Assembly: GCF_015207985.1 (NCBI RefSeq)
Contig: NZ_JADEVV010000019.1
Span: 1-64,000 of the forward strand
Direction: 5' to 3'
DNA: 64,000 nucleotides
Source of the DNA: Synechocystis salina LEGE 00031
GTDB taxonomy: Bacteria; Cyanobacteriota; Cyanobacteriia; Cyanobacteriales; Microcystaceae
Shown: in pieces, positions 1-8,578 of the stretch
Numbering within the stretch: position 1 is the first letter of the stretch
Layout of the letters: the number at the start of each line of letters is the position of its first letter
Notes under the pieces: generated by a model
The model's input: only the letters and a program-made list of their open reading frames with translations
Database searches by the model: none
What the model was told of the DNA's origin: nothing
Made by a program: the position numbers and the translations under genes

Positions 1-348
1 TTTTTAAGGAAAATATCATTTCCCTAAAAACTCCGACATCCCTTTTTTTGCTTGCTTTTGAGAATGTAGATATATCTACTGTCTCCCCTCGCAAGTTCAG
101 TCTTTTAAACATACTTCTCATGCTTGTCTGACTCTGGTCTAAGACCAAGCCTAACCAGATACTCACAAACTTAAATGTGTCTAACACTGGGTAGTCATCT
201 TTAGGAAAATTAGATAGATGAGTTTTGACAATATGTCCAAAATTTGATATCATTGCTTCAATTATTTTAATATTTCTGCCCTTTATTCTATCATTTTAAA
301 GGGCATTTTCCTTCTTTACAACTATCGTTCAACACTTCTGCAGGTACA
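1..348. other. Left-edge stretch without a recognisable gene
   Basis: AT-rich sequence with stops in all frames that could feed the TIR-like remnant beginning near 349; the last upstream in-frame stop is TAA at 268. I see no RNA gene or repeat here. The N-terminal part of the TIR-like gene should lie here but is not recognisable. Confidence 0.5.
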
Positions 349-756
349 CATATCTTCATTGGACACGGGCGATCGCCTCTCTGGAGAGACCTCAAGGATT
401 TTATTAGTGATCGATTGAAATTGCCTTGGGATGAATTTAATCGAGTTCCAATCGCTGGAATCACCAACACTACCCGTTTATCTCAGATGCTAGATAATGC
501 AGCAATTGCATTATTGATAATGACTGCTGAAGATGAGCAAAGTGATGGTAAGCTCCGCGCAAGAATGAATGTCATACATGAAGCTGGTCTTTTTCAAGGA
601 CGTTTGGGCTTTACGCGCGCAATTATTCTTTTGGAAGAAGGCTGTGAGAACTTCTCAAACGTTGATGGACTTGGTTATATTAAGTTTCCATCCGGAAATA
701 TCAAAGCCTGTTTCGAGGAGATTCGTAGTGTTCTTGAACGCGAAGGATTAGTATGA
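349..756 (+). pseudogene. TIR-like nucleotide-binding domain protein, 5'-truncated
   Basis: The reading frame encodes the core of a predicted nucleotide-binding TIR-like domain of the PF10137 type: it begins IFIGHGRSPLWRDLKDF and continues through a helix ending EAGLFQGRLGF and the strand RAIILLEEG. Proteins of this family usually carry this domain at the C-terminus of a longer chain and serve as NAD-consuming or nucleotide-sensing effectors in antiphage systems. Here the frame is open only from 271, has no ATG or GTG before the domain, and the first usable start is TTG at 415, inside it. I therefore read it as a remnant. It precedes an ATPase/TOPRIM defence gene, separated by an attC-like hairpin. 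Confidence 0.6.
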
Positions 757-846
757 ACGCCATATAACATTCGTTTGGAGGGGACTATCAAAAGATTTAG
801 TGCATTGCGAGAGTTCTTTGTAGCCGCTCAAGCGAACCGTTAGCAT
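757..846 (+). repeat. attC-like imperfect hairpin between two genes
   Basis: The left arm ATAACATTCGTTTGGAG (about 764-780) pairs imperfectly with the right arm CTCAAGCGAACCGTTAG (about 827-843): AAC with GTT, TTCG with CGAA and TTG with CAA, with one extrahelical base. This is the architecture of an integron attC recombination site, and it starts directly after the TIR-like stop codon. The outer boxes deviate from RYYYAAC/GTTRRRY, so it is either degenerate or a chance palindrome. Confidence 0.35.
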
Positions 847-885
847 TACTGATAGCAAATATATGCAGAGAAACTGAGAAATTAT

Positions 886-2496
886 ATGAGAATTAAGAAG
901 CTACAGCTAAAAAATGGGTACAAAAGATTTTTTAATCTTACTATAGATCTCGGTGACACACCTAAGCGTGTTGTCGCTCTGGTTGGGCCAAACGGTTGTG
1001 GGAAAAGCAGTGTATTAGATGGAATTTTATTCCATGCGAATGCACATGCTCAAATTGGGAACAAGGGAAACAAAGATTACCAATATCACTCAATGAACAG
1101 AACACCAAATTATAATTACAGCAATATAACTATAGAGTTTGATAAAGGTACATTTCAAGAAATAAGACAACAGAAGGTTGAAAGTGGCAAGGAAAATACA
1201 ATTTTTTCATTCAGAAGTCCATATAGATACAACAGCACTCTAAACGTAACTGAGTCTAAAGCAACAACTGAAATTAGATTAAATAATTATGGAGCTACTA
1301 CTGCCTCTGATTTAGACGATAAAATGGAAGAGAACTACCGACGTTTATATGTTAAATACGATAAGTACCTAAACGATCAAGATTGCCCTCCAAGTCAAGC
1401 TAAGGCAAAGATAATTGGTGATTTAAACTCATCCATCAAAGAATGTTTGGACTTAGAAATATCTAGCATTGGTAATATAGAGGCATCAAAAGGAACATTG
1501 TATTTTAAAAAGTTGGATCATCCTAATGAGTTTGAATTTAATGTTCTTTCTTCTGGCGAAAAAGAGGTAGTGGATATTCTCTTAGATCTCTATCTTAGAC
1601 AAGATGAATATACTGATACGATATTTTTGTTAGATGAGCCTGAGCTCCATATAAATACAAATGTTCAAAAAAATCTGTTAATCGAAATTGACAAGCTGGT
1701 GGGGAAAGATTGCCAAATATGGTTAACAACACATAGCATTGGTTTCTTAAGAACATTGCAAGATAAATTCAGGGAAGAATGTCAAGTTATTCAGTTTAAG
1801 AGTTACTGCAAATTTGCATCGGAGTCATATTTATTAACACCAATGACAATGTCAAGAAGCAATTGGAAGGATATTTTTGAAATAGCTTTAGATGATATTG
1901 TTAACTTAATTAGTCCAAAACGAATTATTTATTGCGAAGGAAGAGATAGACCAGGTAATAGTGGGATAGAAAAAGGTCTTGACGCGCAGATATTTAATAA
2001 TGTATTTGCGAATACGTATATTGATACATTATTTGTCTCAAGCGGCGGCAACACTGAGTTAGACCAAAGAAGTGAAATAGCAATAGCAATTCTTGGCAAA
2101 GTATTTTCCGATTTAGAGATTTTGGTACTTAAAGATAGAGATATGGCGTCAGGAAAAGACACCAATGAAAACGATAGAATTGTGTATCTAAAGACCAATC
2201 CCGATAATCACAGAGTTCTTAAAAGATGGGAGATTGAGAATTATCTGTATGACAAAGAGGTGCTTGTTAATTATTGTAAATCTAATCAACTGAATTTTGA
2301 TCAAGAAACTTATGACAACTTTGTTTCTGATATTAATAATCAAAATCTAAAAGATCATACTAGCCAAATTAAAAATATATGCGGAATAAAAAACAGTATA
2401 AATCCTGAGAAATTCAAGCTTGAGCTTTCAAAGTATATTACTCAAGATATGGAAGTATACTCAGAATTAGAATCATGTGTTATTCGCCGCGAATAA
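886..2496 (+). CDS. Fused AAA15 ATPase - TOPRIM (DUF4435-like) defence protein, OLD/PARIS type
   Basis: A 536-residue protein. The N-terminal half is an SMC/ABC-like ATPase: Walker A GPNGCGKSS near residue 34, signature LSSGEKEVVD near 221, Walker B FLLDEPELH near 247 and an H-loop TTHS near 284. The C-terminal part carries a TOPRIM-like nuclease fold with IIYCEGRD (catalytic Glu, near 350) and LVLKDRDM (DxD, near 415), followed by WEIENYLYDKE, which is typical of DUF4435. ATPase plus DUF4435 resembles the PARIS proteins AriA and AriB in one chain; an OLD-family nuclease is the alternative. The likely role is antiphage defence triggered by a phage protein. It appears to be a single-gene cassette flanked by attC-like sequence. 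Confidence 0.75.
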   Translation: MRIKKLQLKNGYKRFFNLTIDLGDTPKRVVALVGPNGCGKSSVLDGILFHANAHAQIGNKGNKDYQYHSMNRTPNYNYSNITIEFDKGTFQEIRQQKVESGKENTIFSFRSPYRYNSTLNVTESKATTEIRLNNYGATTASDLDDKMEENYRRLYVKYDKYLNDQDCPPSQAKAKIIGDLNSSIKECLDLEISSIGNIEASKGTLYFKKLDHPNEFEFNVLSSGEKEVVDILLDLYLRQDEYTDTIFLLDEPELHINTNVQKNLLIEIDKLVGKDCQIWLTTHSIGFLRTLQDKFREECQVIQFKSYCKFASESYLLTPMTMSRSNWKDIFEIALDDIVNLISPKRIIYCEGRDRPGNSGIEKGLDAQIFNNVFANTYIDTLFVSSGGNTELDQRSEIAIAILGKVFSDLEILVLKDRDMASGKDTNENDRIVYLKTNPDNHRVLKRWEIENYLYDKEVLVNYCKSNQLNFDQETYDNFVSDINNQNLKDHTSQIKNICGIKNSINPEKFKLELSKYITQDMEVYSELESCVIRRE

Positions 2497-2688
2497 AATA
2501 TTGCACTAACAAAGCGCTCGTTCAGGCACAGGGCTTAAATATTAAGAACAAAAATCTATCCGTAGCTGATCGCCATCAAAAAAACTAGTCGAGCTAACAA
2601 GGCTTACATACATTACAGAGGTTTGCGAGCGCACCGCATAATGGATCTTTGCAAAGTCGCAAAAATATCTTTAAGTCAATAATGAAAA

Positions 2689-2774
2689 GGAAAGTCCGCC
2701 CGGCCAAAGCCCGGCTTTCTGTGGGGTTTAAATTTGATGGCACCATGGATTACCACCGTGCATTGAAGATGTAG
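2689..2774 (+). repeat. Dispersed ~86-bp repeat, copy A
   Basis: First of three copies (others at 10822-10907 and 18044-18130). It contains GTCCGCCCGGC, AAGCCCG, TTTCTGTGGGG and a near-palindrome around ATTACCACCGTGC. This copy is followed 38 bp later by the decamer TTACTAGGGG. The rest of 2497-2823 holds a half attC-like box (near 2508-2530) and no gene. Confidence 0.8.
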
Positions 2775-2823
2775 TCGCTCAGCCTAGCGGATCTCTGCAA
2801 GGCCGCCAAATTTTACTAGGGGT

Positions 2824-3039
2824 TTAACTTAATCCATCTAACTTATCCAAAAGCCTTAAACCCTCAGTAACGTTACCCCGGGCCGCCATTAACCGAAAAC
2901 GGTTATAAGCATCAAATTCAGTCAAAGCAATGGTTGAAAGCTCCTCAACTAACTTATTCACACTAATTCCCCTAGACTCCGCAAGCTGCTTAAGTCTGGA
3001 GTGTTTATCATCCGGCATCCGTATCGTTAAAGTACCCAT
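2824..3039 (-). CDS. Ribbon-helix-helix antitoxin
   Basis: A 71-residue protein opening with the strand GTLTIRMPDDKHSRLKQLA and followed by helix SRGISVNKLVEEL, the classic MetJ/Arc-type ribbon-helix-helix that dimerises on operator DNA. The C-terminal tail (about 45-71) would be the toxin-binding arm. It begins 3 bp after the stop of the PIN-domain toxin gene upstream on the same strand, so the two are co-transcribed with the toxin first, a less common order. It is expected to neutralise the toxin and repress the operon. Confidence 0.8.
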   Translation of the reverse strand: MGTLTIRMPDDKHSRLKQLAESRGISVNKLVEELSTIALTEFDAYNRFRLMAARGNVTEGLRLLDKLDGLS

Positions 3040-3042
3040 GGT

Positions 3043-3465
3043 TTAACCTCTTAGTAAATGCTCTGGTTTCAAAATTGACAAGTGAGGAAAAATTAACTCT
3101 GTTCCTTGAAAATCTTTGACATTGTTGGTTGCAATATAGTGAGCATTACCAGAGATTGCTAACTCAATCAAATGATTATCTCCCTCATCTCTTAAATTGG
3201 GTCGCCACAGATAGTAAATATTAATCCACTCACAAACCGACATCAAAGCCTCTAGTAAACTAACAACCTCAGTCTGGCTCAAAACACATTGGTCAATAAT
3301 CTCCTTACGTCCCATTACAGCTTCATACTCGGCAAATAAAGCATTTCCTATCAGTGGTTGATACCGCCCCAACAAACAATACCTAATCAGTTTCCGACTC
3401 GGCCCATCAGCACCAATCAGAGCACTCACAAAAACACTGGTGTCAATGACAATTCGATTATTCAC
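3043..3465 (-). CDS. PIN-domain ribonuclease toxin (COG1569-like)
   Basis: A 140-residue protein with the PIN signature: IDTSVFVSAL at the N-terminus (first catalytic Asp), a central acidic residue in the helix around AEYEAV, DEGDNHLIELAI (near 92-103) and ATNNVKDF (near 111-118). PIN toxins are Mg-dependent RNases that cleave tRNA, rRNA or mRNA to stop growth. It is the first gene of a two-gene operon with the ribbon-helix-helix antitoxin. All acidic positions appear retained, so it is probably active. Confidence 0.82.
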   Translation of the reverse strand: MNNRIVIDTSVFVSALIGADGPSRKLIRYCLLGRYQPLIGNALFAEYEAVMGRKEIIDQCVLSQTEVVSLLEALMSVCEWINIYYLWRPNLRDEGDNHLIELAISGNAHYIATNNVKDFQGTELIFPHLSILKPEHLLRG

Positions 3466-3550
3466 AAAGCTAATGATAGCATATACACTGTCATTGTTGA
3501 ATTTTTTTATCCAGCCATTGGGAGGCGATCGCCAAAAACTCTATCAAGTC

Positions 3551-4017
3551 TTAATTGTTCTGGTTAGCAACAAACCGATTAACCAGTTCAACATCAATGT
3601 CTAACTCCTTGGCAATTTCGGCAATTGTAAGGCCCAATTTCTTCAGCAGAGGTATGGTTTCTAGTTTCGCCTCCAGCCTACCTTCTAGTTTCCCCTCTAA
3701 TTTTCCTTCCAACCGTCCAGTTTCCCGGCAATTTTACCTTCCTCTAAAATTTCTTGATAGACAGCAGATTCCTTCATAATTTCACTCCTTAAAATTGTCT
3801 TGATAATGTCAGGGGCCAGCAGAATTCCTGCAAAAAATGAGGTTGCTGCCATGAGATTTGCTTTAACTCGATTATCCTCAATCTGATCCAGCACAGTCGC
3901 CACTTCCCTCAATTTTAGTGCCGGGTCAGAGGTCTGCGTCAACACCCCTAGGGGCAATAGTCCTGGACTTTGGAGAAATGCTTCCGATAGCTGCTCCCAA
4001 TTGTGGTAGAGTTTAGG
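3551..4017 (-). pseudogene. Rpn-family (PD-(D/E)XK) nuclease remnant, frameshifted
   Basis: The sequence encodes the C-terminal half of a cyanobacterial Rpn/YhgA-like recombination-promoting nuclease: YHNWEQLSEAFLQSP, then ILRSEIMKESAVYQEILEEG, then the charged GKLEGKLEG repeats and a terminal helix pair ending RFVANQNN. The N-terminal catalytic domain is absent (in-frame TAG at 4018-4020), and a one-base frameshift near 3714 puts the GKLEG tail in another frame, giving an early stop at 3697-3699. It is a dead gene fragment between the toxin pair and the manganese riboswitch. Confidence 0.8.
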
Positions 4018-4019
4018 CT

Positions 4020-4140
4020 ATTGAAGGGGAGTAGCTTGGGCTATAAAAGCCCGTTATCTGAATCAACATACTGGTGATGAGCCTGGTTCAGATAGCAAAT
4101 TAGTTTTCTGATTTGTCAGCGAGACCTTCACTGAGTCCAC
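4020..4140 (+). promoter_or_regulatory. yybP-ykoY manganese riboswitch
   Basis: The conserved blocks of the yybP-ykoY aptamer appear in order: AAGGGGAGTAGC (4024-4035), a stem GGGCTATAAAAGCCC, AATCAACATACTGG (4060-4073) and GCGAGACCTTCACTG (4119-4133). These are the Mn2+-binding loops of this class. It ends about 75 bp before the start codon of a GDT1-family cation exporter, the expected target. In characterised members, Mn2+ binding switches expression of exporter genes on. Confidence 0.88.
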
Positions 4141-4215
4141 GGAAAGAGTGGGCTTGGTGGGGTCTTTCCAGATATCCGTCATGCCTACTCAATCCACTAT
4201 TGGTTGGAGTAAAGC

Positions 4216-4839
4216 ATGAATTTTTTGACGGGATTCACGTCCGGGCTATTGCTGATTACGCTTTCAGAGCTCGGCGACAAAACCTTTTTTATTGCCGCTA
4301 TTTTGGCGATGCGGCACCCCCGACGATGGGTATTTATCGGGGCAACGGCGGCGTTGGCCACCATGACTTTGTTATCTGTTGGGATTGGCCAACTAACTTC
4401 TTTACTTCCCCAACACTATGTTCAAGCCATTGCTGTGGCTCTGTTTATTGGTTTTGGCTTAAAACTCCTCTACGATGCTAGCCGTATGTCTGGAAAAGAA
4501 GTCCTAGACGGAGAGCAAGCAGAAGCTCTAGAAGTGGTTAAACAACGAGAACAGGGTATCGTCCTCTGGTCTGCTAGAGCCATCGTAATGGAAGCATTTG
4601 CACTTACCTTCGTGGCCGAGTGGGGAGACCGCACTCAAATCGCTACTATTACCCTGGCTTCTTCTCACCATCCCTATGGAGTGCTTTTAGGAGCCATTAT
4701 GGGCCATGCCATTTGCGCTGCTATCGCCGTGGCCTGCGGAAAACTCATTGCCGGTCATATTTCCGAAAGGCTACTGACTACCCTTGGCGGTGTACTATTC
4801 ATTGTCTTTGGGATTATTACTGCCATAGAAAACTTTTGA
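4216..4839 (+). CDS. GDT1/TMEM165 (UPF0016) family Mn2+ exporter
   Basis: A 207-residue membrane protein made of two related halves of about three helices each. Each half carries the family motif ExGD(K/R)T: ELGDKT near residue 17 and EWGDRT near 135. Between them is a soluble acidic loop, about residues 95-115. These motifs form the cation path in GDT1 proteins, which move Mn2+ (and Ca2+) against protons; the Synechocystis relative Mnx exports Mn2+ from the cytoplasm. The ATG at 4216 follows a GGAG ribosome site. The Mn riboswitch directly upstream supports a manganese-efflux role. Confidence 0.88.
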   Translation: MNFLTGFTSGLLLITLSELGDKTFFIAAILAMRHPRRWVFIGATAALATMTLLSVGIGQLTSLLPQHYVQAIAVALFIGFGLKLLYDASRMSGKEVLDGEQAEALEVVKQREQGIVLWSARAIVMEAFALTFVAEWGDRTQIATITLASSHHPYGVLLGAIMGHAICAAIAVACGKLIAGHISERLLTTLGGVLFIVFGIITAIENF

Positions 4840-4898
4840 ACCGAACTATTTTGCTTTCTGAAACTATTCCTTTATCTTTCAATCCAGTCATTTAACCA

Positions 4899-5615
4899 AT
4901 GATTAAGAAGAGAACACCATTCTATCCCTATCAACCTTTCTTACTCAGAATTTTGCATGGCCTTACGGGATTATGCCTGATTGCAGCCATTCTGACCGCC
5001 TATTGGACCTACGACACCTACGATGGACGCTGGGGCCGCATTCCTCTGCCCTCTTACCCTGATATTGAAGGCATCCATGGCACTTTTGGATTATGGACTT
5101 TGCTGATATTTCCAGCTTTTGTGATCTACGCTTTCCAACGGGGGCAACGGCGACTGGTACAATCCGATACCCTAAGTCAACTAACTTCGGTAGGTAAACC
5201 GATCTGGTGGTATAGCCTAAATCGCATCACTAATACCCTAGCTTTGTTAGGATTAACCTTTGCTTTATTCAGCGGCAAAATGATGGGCGAAACCTAGTTA
5301 CCCAACGGGGAACTCCACCATGGCTGGTACTACGCCCACCTAATTTCGTGGTTGGTCATGGTGGGTGCAATATTGCTCCATCTGCTGATCAATGCCAGGG
5401 TAGGGGGCACACCGTTGCTACTTTCTATGCTGACCTGGAAGTTTCGTGATAAAGATAGCCCAGCTCTTTGGCCAAGTCATGTTGCCCAATGGTGGTCACA
5501 AATTCAACATGGAGCTTGGACAATGGAGTTTCAAACAGCGACGGCGATGCTCTACCTAGAAATTTTCATCTTGGTGAGCCTTGTTGCTGCCTGGATTATT
5601 CCTCTATTCAGGTAA
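4899..5615 (+). pseudogene. Cytochrome b561/b6-like membrane protein interrupted by one amber codon
   Basis: One continuous reading frame encodes a four-helix di-heme-type cytochrome b: histidines lie in LHGLTG, IHGTFG, AHLISW and LLHLLIN, as expected for two b hemes. A single TAG at 5295-5297 splits it after GKMMGET. The frame continues without shift into LPNGELHHGWYYAHLISW, so only one base (for example CAG to TAG) separates it from an intact ~238-residue protein. It lies 59 bp after the exporter gene, possibly co-transcribed. It overlaps the convergent ferredoxin by 12 bp. A sequencing error or read-through cannot be excluded. Confidence 0.75.
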
Positions 5616-5870
5616 AAGCTTCAGAGACTGGCAAGCTAAACGGACATGAAAAGGAAAATCTAATCGTTCTGCCAAGGCTATTTCAAGAGGGGTAACTTTA
5701 CTACAGTTATCAATTCCTTCTAAAATCATCACTCGACAGGTAGAGCAATTACCCTGGCCTCCACAAACATCGGTGTGGGGCACATCCTCACTCAACAAAT
5801 TTTCCAGAAAAGTCTTATTAGGATGAGCTTCAATGATTTTATTGTCGGGGAAACAGGTAATTTTAGTCAT
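5604..5870 (-). CDS. Plant-type 2Fe-2S ferredoxin-like protein
   Basis: An 88-residue protein with the [2Fe-2S] ligand pattern C-x5-C-x2-C (CGGQGNCSTC, near residues 36-45) and a fourth Cys in RLACQSL near 79. The fold matches short adrenodoxin/plant-type ferredoxins with an N-terminal strand TKITCFPDNKIIEAH. It would carry single electrons in the cytoplasm. Its convergent neighbour is a cytochrome b gene and it shares its strand with a two-component system, so a redox role near metal handling is plausible but not shown. Confidence 0.85.
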   Translation of the reverse strand: MTKITCFPDNKIIEAHPNKTFLENLLSEDVPHTDVCGGQGNCSTCRVMILEGIDNCSKVTPLEIALAERLDFPFHVRLACQSLKLLPE

Positions 5871-5951
5871 TACCCTTCAAGCCTCTTAAAGTGATTTATT
5901 GACAAATTTAAAGATCAAAAGTAAAGAAATCGTAAATAAGGTTTAGTTTCC

Positions 5952-7298
5952 TTAATCGAGGACAACGGGCAACAATACAATGAAGCAAGAACCTTTACCC
6001 AGTTCACTTTCCACTAAAATTTGACCTTGATGGTGTTGGACAATGCTTTGGGCGATCGCCAAACCTAAGCCTGTGCCAGATATTTGGGAAGATCTAGATT
6101 TTTCCACTCGCCAAAAACGATCAAAGACAAAAGGAATATATTCTTTTTTAATTCCTATACCCGTATCTTGGACAGTAACAATTGCCCATTCTTCTGAGGT
6201 TTTCAAGCTAATATTAATATCTCCTCCCGTCTCTGTATATTTAATGGCATTATCAATTAAATTAGTAAATAGCCTTTGTAACTGGAAAATATTACCGTTA
6301 ACTAGGGGTTTAGTTAAACAATGGAGTTGCAGTTTAATCTTTTTTTTCTCAGCTTTGATTTCCCCAAAAGTAACTATATCTTCTAATAATTCTTCCAAGG
6401 GAATAACCGCAGTTTGCTGAGGCAGTAAATCTAAATCATTATCAGTACGAGCTAGAAAAAGCAAATCATCTATCAAACAACTCATTTGATTAGTGGCACT
6501 GACTATACTATTGATTTTTTCAATATCCTGGGGATGGATACGCTCTGGATGGGTTTGTAAGACTTCTACTGATGTTTTAATGGCTGTTAGGGGACTACGT
6601 AATTCATGGGAAGCGTCGCCCGTAAATTGTTTTAACTGCTCATAACTTTTAGCCAAAGGCTTTAAAGATTGTCGGGTTAACCACATACCGCCCACACTAA
6701 TTAAGCCGAGAGTAATAAAAAAACCAATGGCAAATCCCCATGATAATTGTGATAAAAGTATGGTGATAGATTCCGTTGATTCCGTTACCCTGACATAGCC
6801 TTCGATATGCTTTGATTGAGGATTTTCCTGTTCATAAATAGTAATTATTAGAACTCGGATAGGAGGAGATTCGGGTAAAGTAATAAAACCAGGGGTAAAG
6901 TTGTTGATCTGAAAATTAATCTTTTTTCCTGAAGCTCCTAACAATTTTTGGCTGCCATCAAACCATTCAATAGTTTGGTTCGGTTGCTGTAATCCCTGCC
7001 AAGATAAATCCAAATCCCCATCTTCGTCTAAATAACGGTCGTGCCTAATGTCTGTATTGTTATTCTCTTCGATAATTTCCAGACTATGGGCTGCAGAATT
7101 AGCCAATAACTTTAGTTTTTGATCAAGTTGCTGATAAAGAATATGGGAAAAAAACTGATAAACTAAAAAGTTAGAAACAAAGTTAATGGCCATCATCACG
7201 GCTAAAAATGCCCCCAGTAATTGCCAGCGGAGACGCTGAAATTGAGGACTAAGACGAATATTAGATTTAGATAGATTTGAGGCGATAACCCAAGCCAT
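5952..7298 (-). CDS. Membrane sensor histidine kinase (ManS/RppB-type)
   Basis: Two membrane helices (near residues 25-45 and 190-212 from the ATG at 7298) flank a periplasmic sensor loop containing DEDGDLDLSW and EWFDGSQKLLG, as in the cyanobacterial ManS/NrsS/RppB subfamily. The cytoplasmic part has the H-box DASHELRSPLTAIK (phosphorylated His), N-box NLIDNAIKY, G1 DTGIGI and G2 GTGLGLAI. A longer frame upstream exists, but the start at 7298 gives the usual N-terminus and a 32-bp overlap with the regulator gene, implying translational coupling. The ligand is probably a metal or redox signal (inference from subfamily and neighbours). Confidence 0.85.
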   Translation of the reverse strand: MAWVIASNLSKSNIRLSPQFQRLRWQLLGAFLAVMMAINFVSNFLVYQFFSHILYQQLDQKLKLLANSAAHSLEIIEENNNTDIRHDRYLDEDGDLDLSWQGLQQPNQTIEWFDGSQKLLGASGKKINFQINNFTPGFITLPESPPIRVLIITIYEQENPQSKHIEGYVRVTESTESITILLSQLSWGFAIGFFITLGLISVGGMWLTRQSLKPLAKSYEQLKQFTGDASHELRSPLTAIKTSVEVLQTHPERIHPQDIEKINSIVSATNQMSCLIDDLLFLARTDNDLDLLPQQTAVIPLEELLEDIVTFGEIKAEKKKIKLQLHCLTKPLVNGNIFQLQRLFTNLIDNAIKYTETGGDINISLKTSEEWAIVTVQDTGIGIKKEYIPFVFDRFWRVEKSRSSQISGTGLGLAIAQSIVQHHQGQILVESELGKGSCFIVLLPVVLD

Positions 7299-7941
7299 AA
7301 ATAGTCTCAATAAAATCCGGTGGTGCCCCAGCATTTCGTAGCTTTTTACGAAGATCCTTAATATGAACTTTAACGGTTTCTTCCCCTGGTGGATTTTCAA
7401 AAGACCAAAGCTGATCCATAATCATACTACGGCTTAAAACTCTCTGGGGTTTACGAACAAATAATTCTAAAATTTGATATTCTTTAGGAGTTAAATGTAA
7501 TAAATTTTCACCATAAATTACTTCATAATTACTAGGATTTAAGCGAAGATTTGCCCATTCTAATACCGTTGGCAAAACCACGTCTCCTCGTCTTAATAAA
7601 GCCCGAATTCTAGCAGTTAATTCTGCTAAATCAAAGGGTTTAATTACATAATCATCTGCTCCGGCATCTAATCCCATAACCTTGTCATTACTACTGTCCC
7701 TAGCTGTTAACATTAAAACAGGCAACTGCATTCCGGCACAGCGTAGCCGTTGGCAAAGTTCAATTCCACTAAGTTTGGGCAACATTATATCTAACAAAAT
7801 TAACCTATAATCAAAAGCTTGTAATAGTTCCCAGCCCATTTCTCCATCTGGGGCCAGATCAACCGTATATTGACAATCTTCCAGGGTTTCCTGTAGGGCA
7901 ACAGCAATACGCTGATCATCTTCGACCAGTAAAATTTTCAT
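7267..7941 (-). CDS. OmpR-family response regulator
   Basis: A 224-residue regulator. The receiver domain (1-120) has the acidic pocket EDD near 7-9, phospho-acceptor Asp in LLDIMLP near 51, Thr in LTARD and Lys in VIKPFD. The C-terminal winged helix (about 130-224) carries LTPKEYQILELF and the recognition segment EETVKVHIKDLRKKL. The style is that of ManR/RppA regulators. It is followed by its kinase with overlapping codons and preceded by a PepSY-like gene 64 bp upstream on the same strand, forming an operon. Confidence 0.9.
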   Translation of the reverse strand: MKILLVEDDQRIAVALQETLEDCQYTVDLAPDGEMGWELLQAFDYRLILLDIMLPKLSGIELCQRLRCAGMQLPVLMLTARDSSNDKVMGLDAGADDYVIKPFDLAELTARIRALLRRGDVVLPTVLEWANLRLNPSNYEVIYGENLLHLTPKEYQILELFVRKPQRVLSRSMIMDQLWSFENPPGEETVKVHIKDLRKKLRNAGAPPDFIETIYGLGYRLKSI

Positions 7942-8005
7942 CTATGGTAGTAATTGAATGAACTCACGATGTTAGATTAGCTGTAGAAATAAAACCTAGA
8001 TAATA

Positions 8006-8578
8006 CTATACATTGGAAATACGTTTACGAAAAATTCCAGTCATTTGAATTCCACTGATTAAAATTGCTATTAACCCTAAGCCAATAAGTAATATGTAAA
8101 TCATCTGCAAAAATGAACCAAAATAACTACCTTGGTGAATATCCATGAGAATTTCTACTTTTTCCTTGGGGAGGTTAAACCAAGCTCGACCAATACGATA
8201 ACCGATCCCTGTTATGGCACTTACTAATAATGGAGCAAATAATATTGGTGCTAAAAAACCATGAATAGACCGAGGATTTATCTTGCCGTGAATTAAATTC
8301 CCTAGGCGATTATTGCGCTTTTGGTTAAACATAATTATACCAGTGACAATTATCCCGATTAATCCTAAACCCACAAGTAAAATATAAACCGGCACTAATG
8401 GTTTACCTAAAAATTCTCCTTGATGAATGCCTAAAATAATGTCCTCAAACTCTTCTGATTCCTCTAAAAAAGTTTCTCCCACAACAAAGATCGTACCTGT
8501 TAACGCACTAAGTATCAGGGGCAGAAAAATTATTGGGGCAATGGTGCGGTGTAGTTTACGAAAGTTAATCTTGGCCAT
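8006..8578 (-). CDS. PepSY-associated-like membrane protein with internal duplication
   Basis: A 190-residue protein with four predicted membrane helices in two homologous halves: HRTIAPIIFLPLILSALTG corresponds to HGFLAPILFAPLLVSAITG, and GIHQGEFLG to DIHQGSYFG. The conserved His residues at equivalent positions in each half (HR, HQG) could ligate heme, as in PepSY-TM/b-type families. It is the first gene of the operon with the response regulator and kinase, so it may be their target or an accessory to sensing. Exact function unknown. Confidence 0.6.
   Translation of the reverse strand: MAKINFRKLHRTIAPIIFLPLILSALTGTIFVVGETFLEESEEFEDIILGIHQGEFLGKPLVPVYILLVGLGLIGIIVTGIIMFNQKRNNRLGNLIHGKINPRSIHGFLAPILFAPLLVSAITGIGYRIGRAWFNLPKEKVEILMDIHQGSYFGSFLQMIYILLIGLGLIAILISGIQMTGIFRKRISNV

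Noticed and set aside
3358-3779. Rightward frames opposite the toxin and Rpn remnant
   Set aside because: They are complements of the PIN toxin and the GKLEG repeats of the pseudogene, with no family match.
4113-4481. Frame overlapping the riboswitch and exporter gene
   Set aside because: Out of frame with the clear GDT1 exporter and starts inside the riboswitch.
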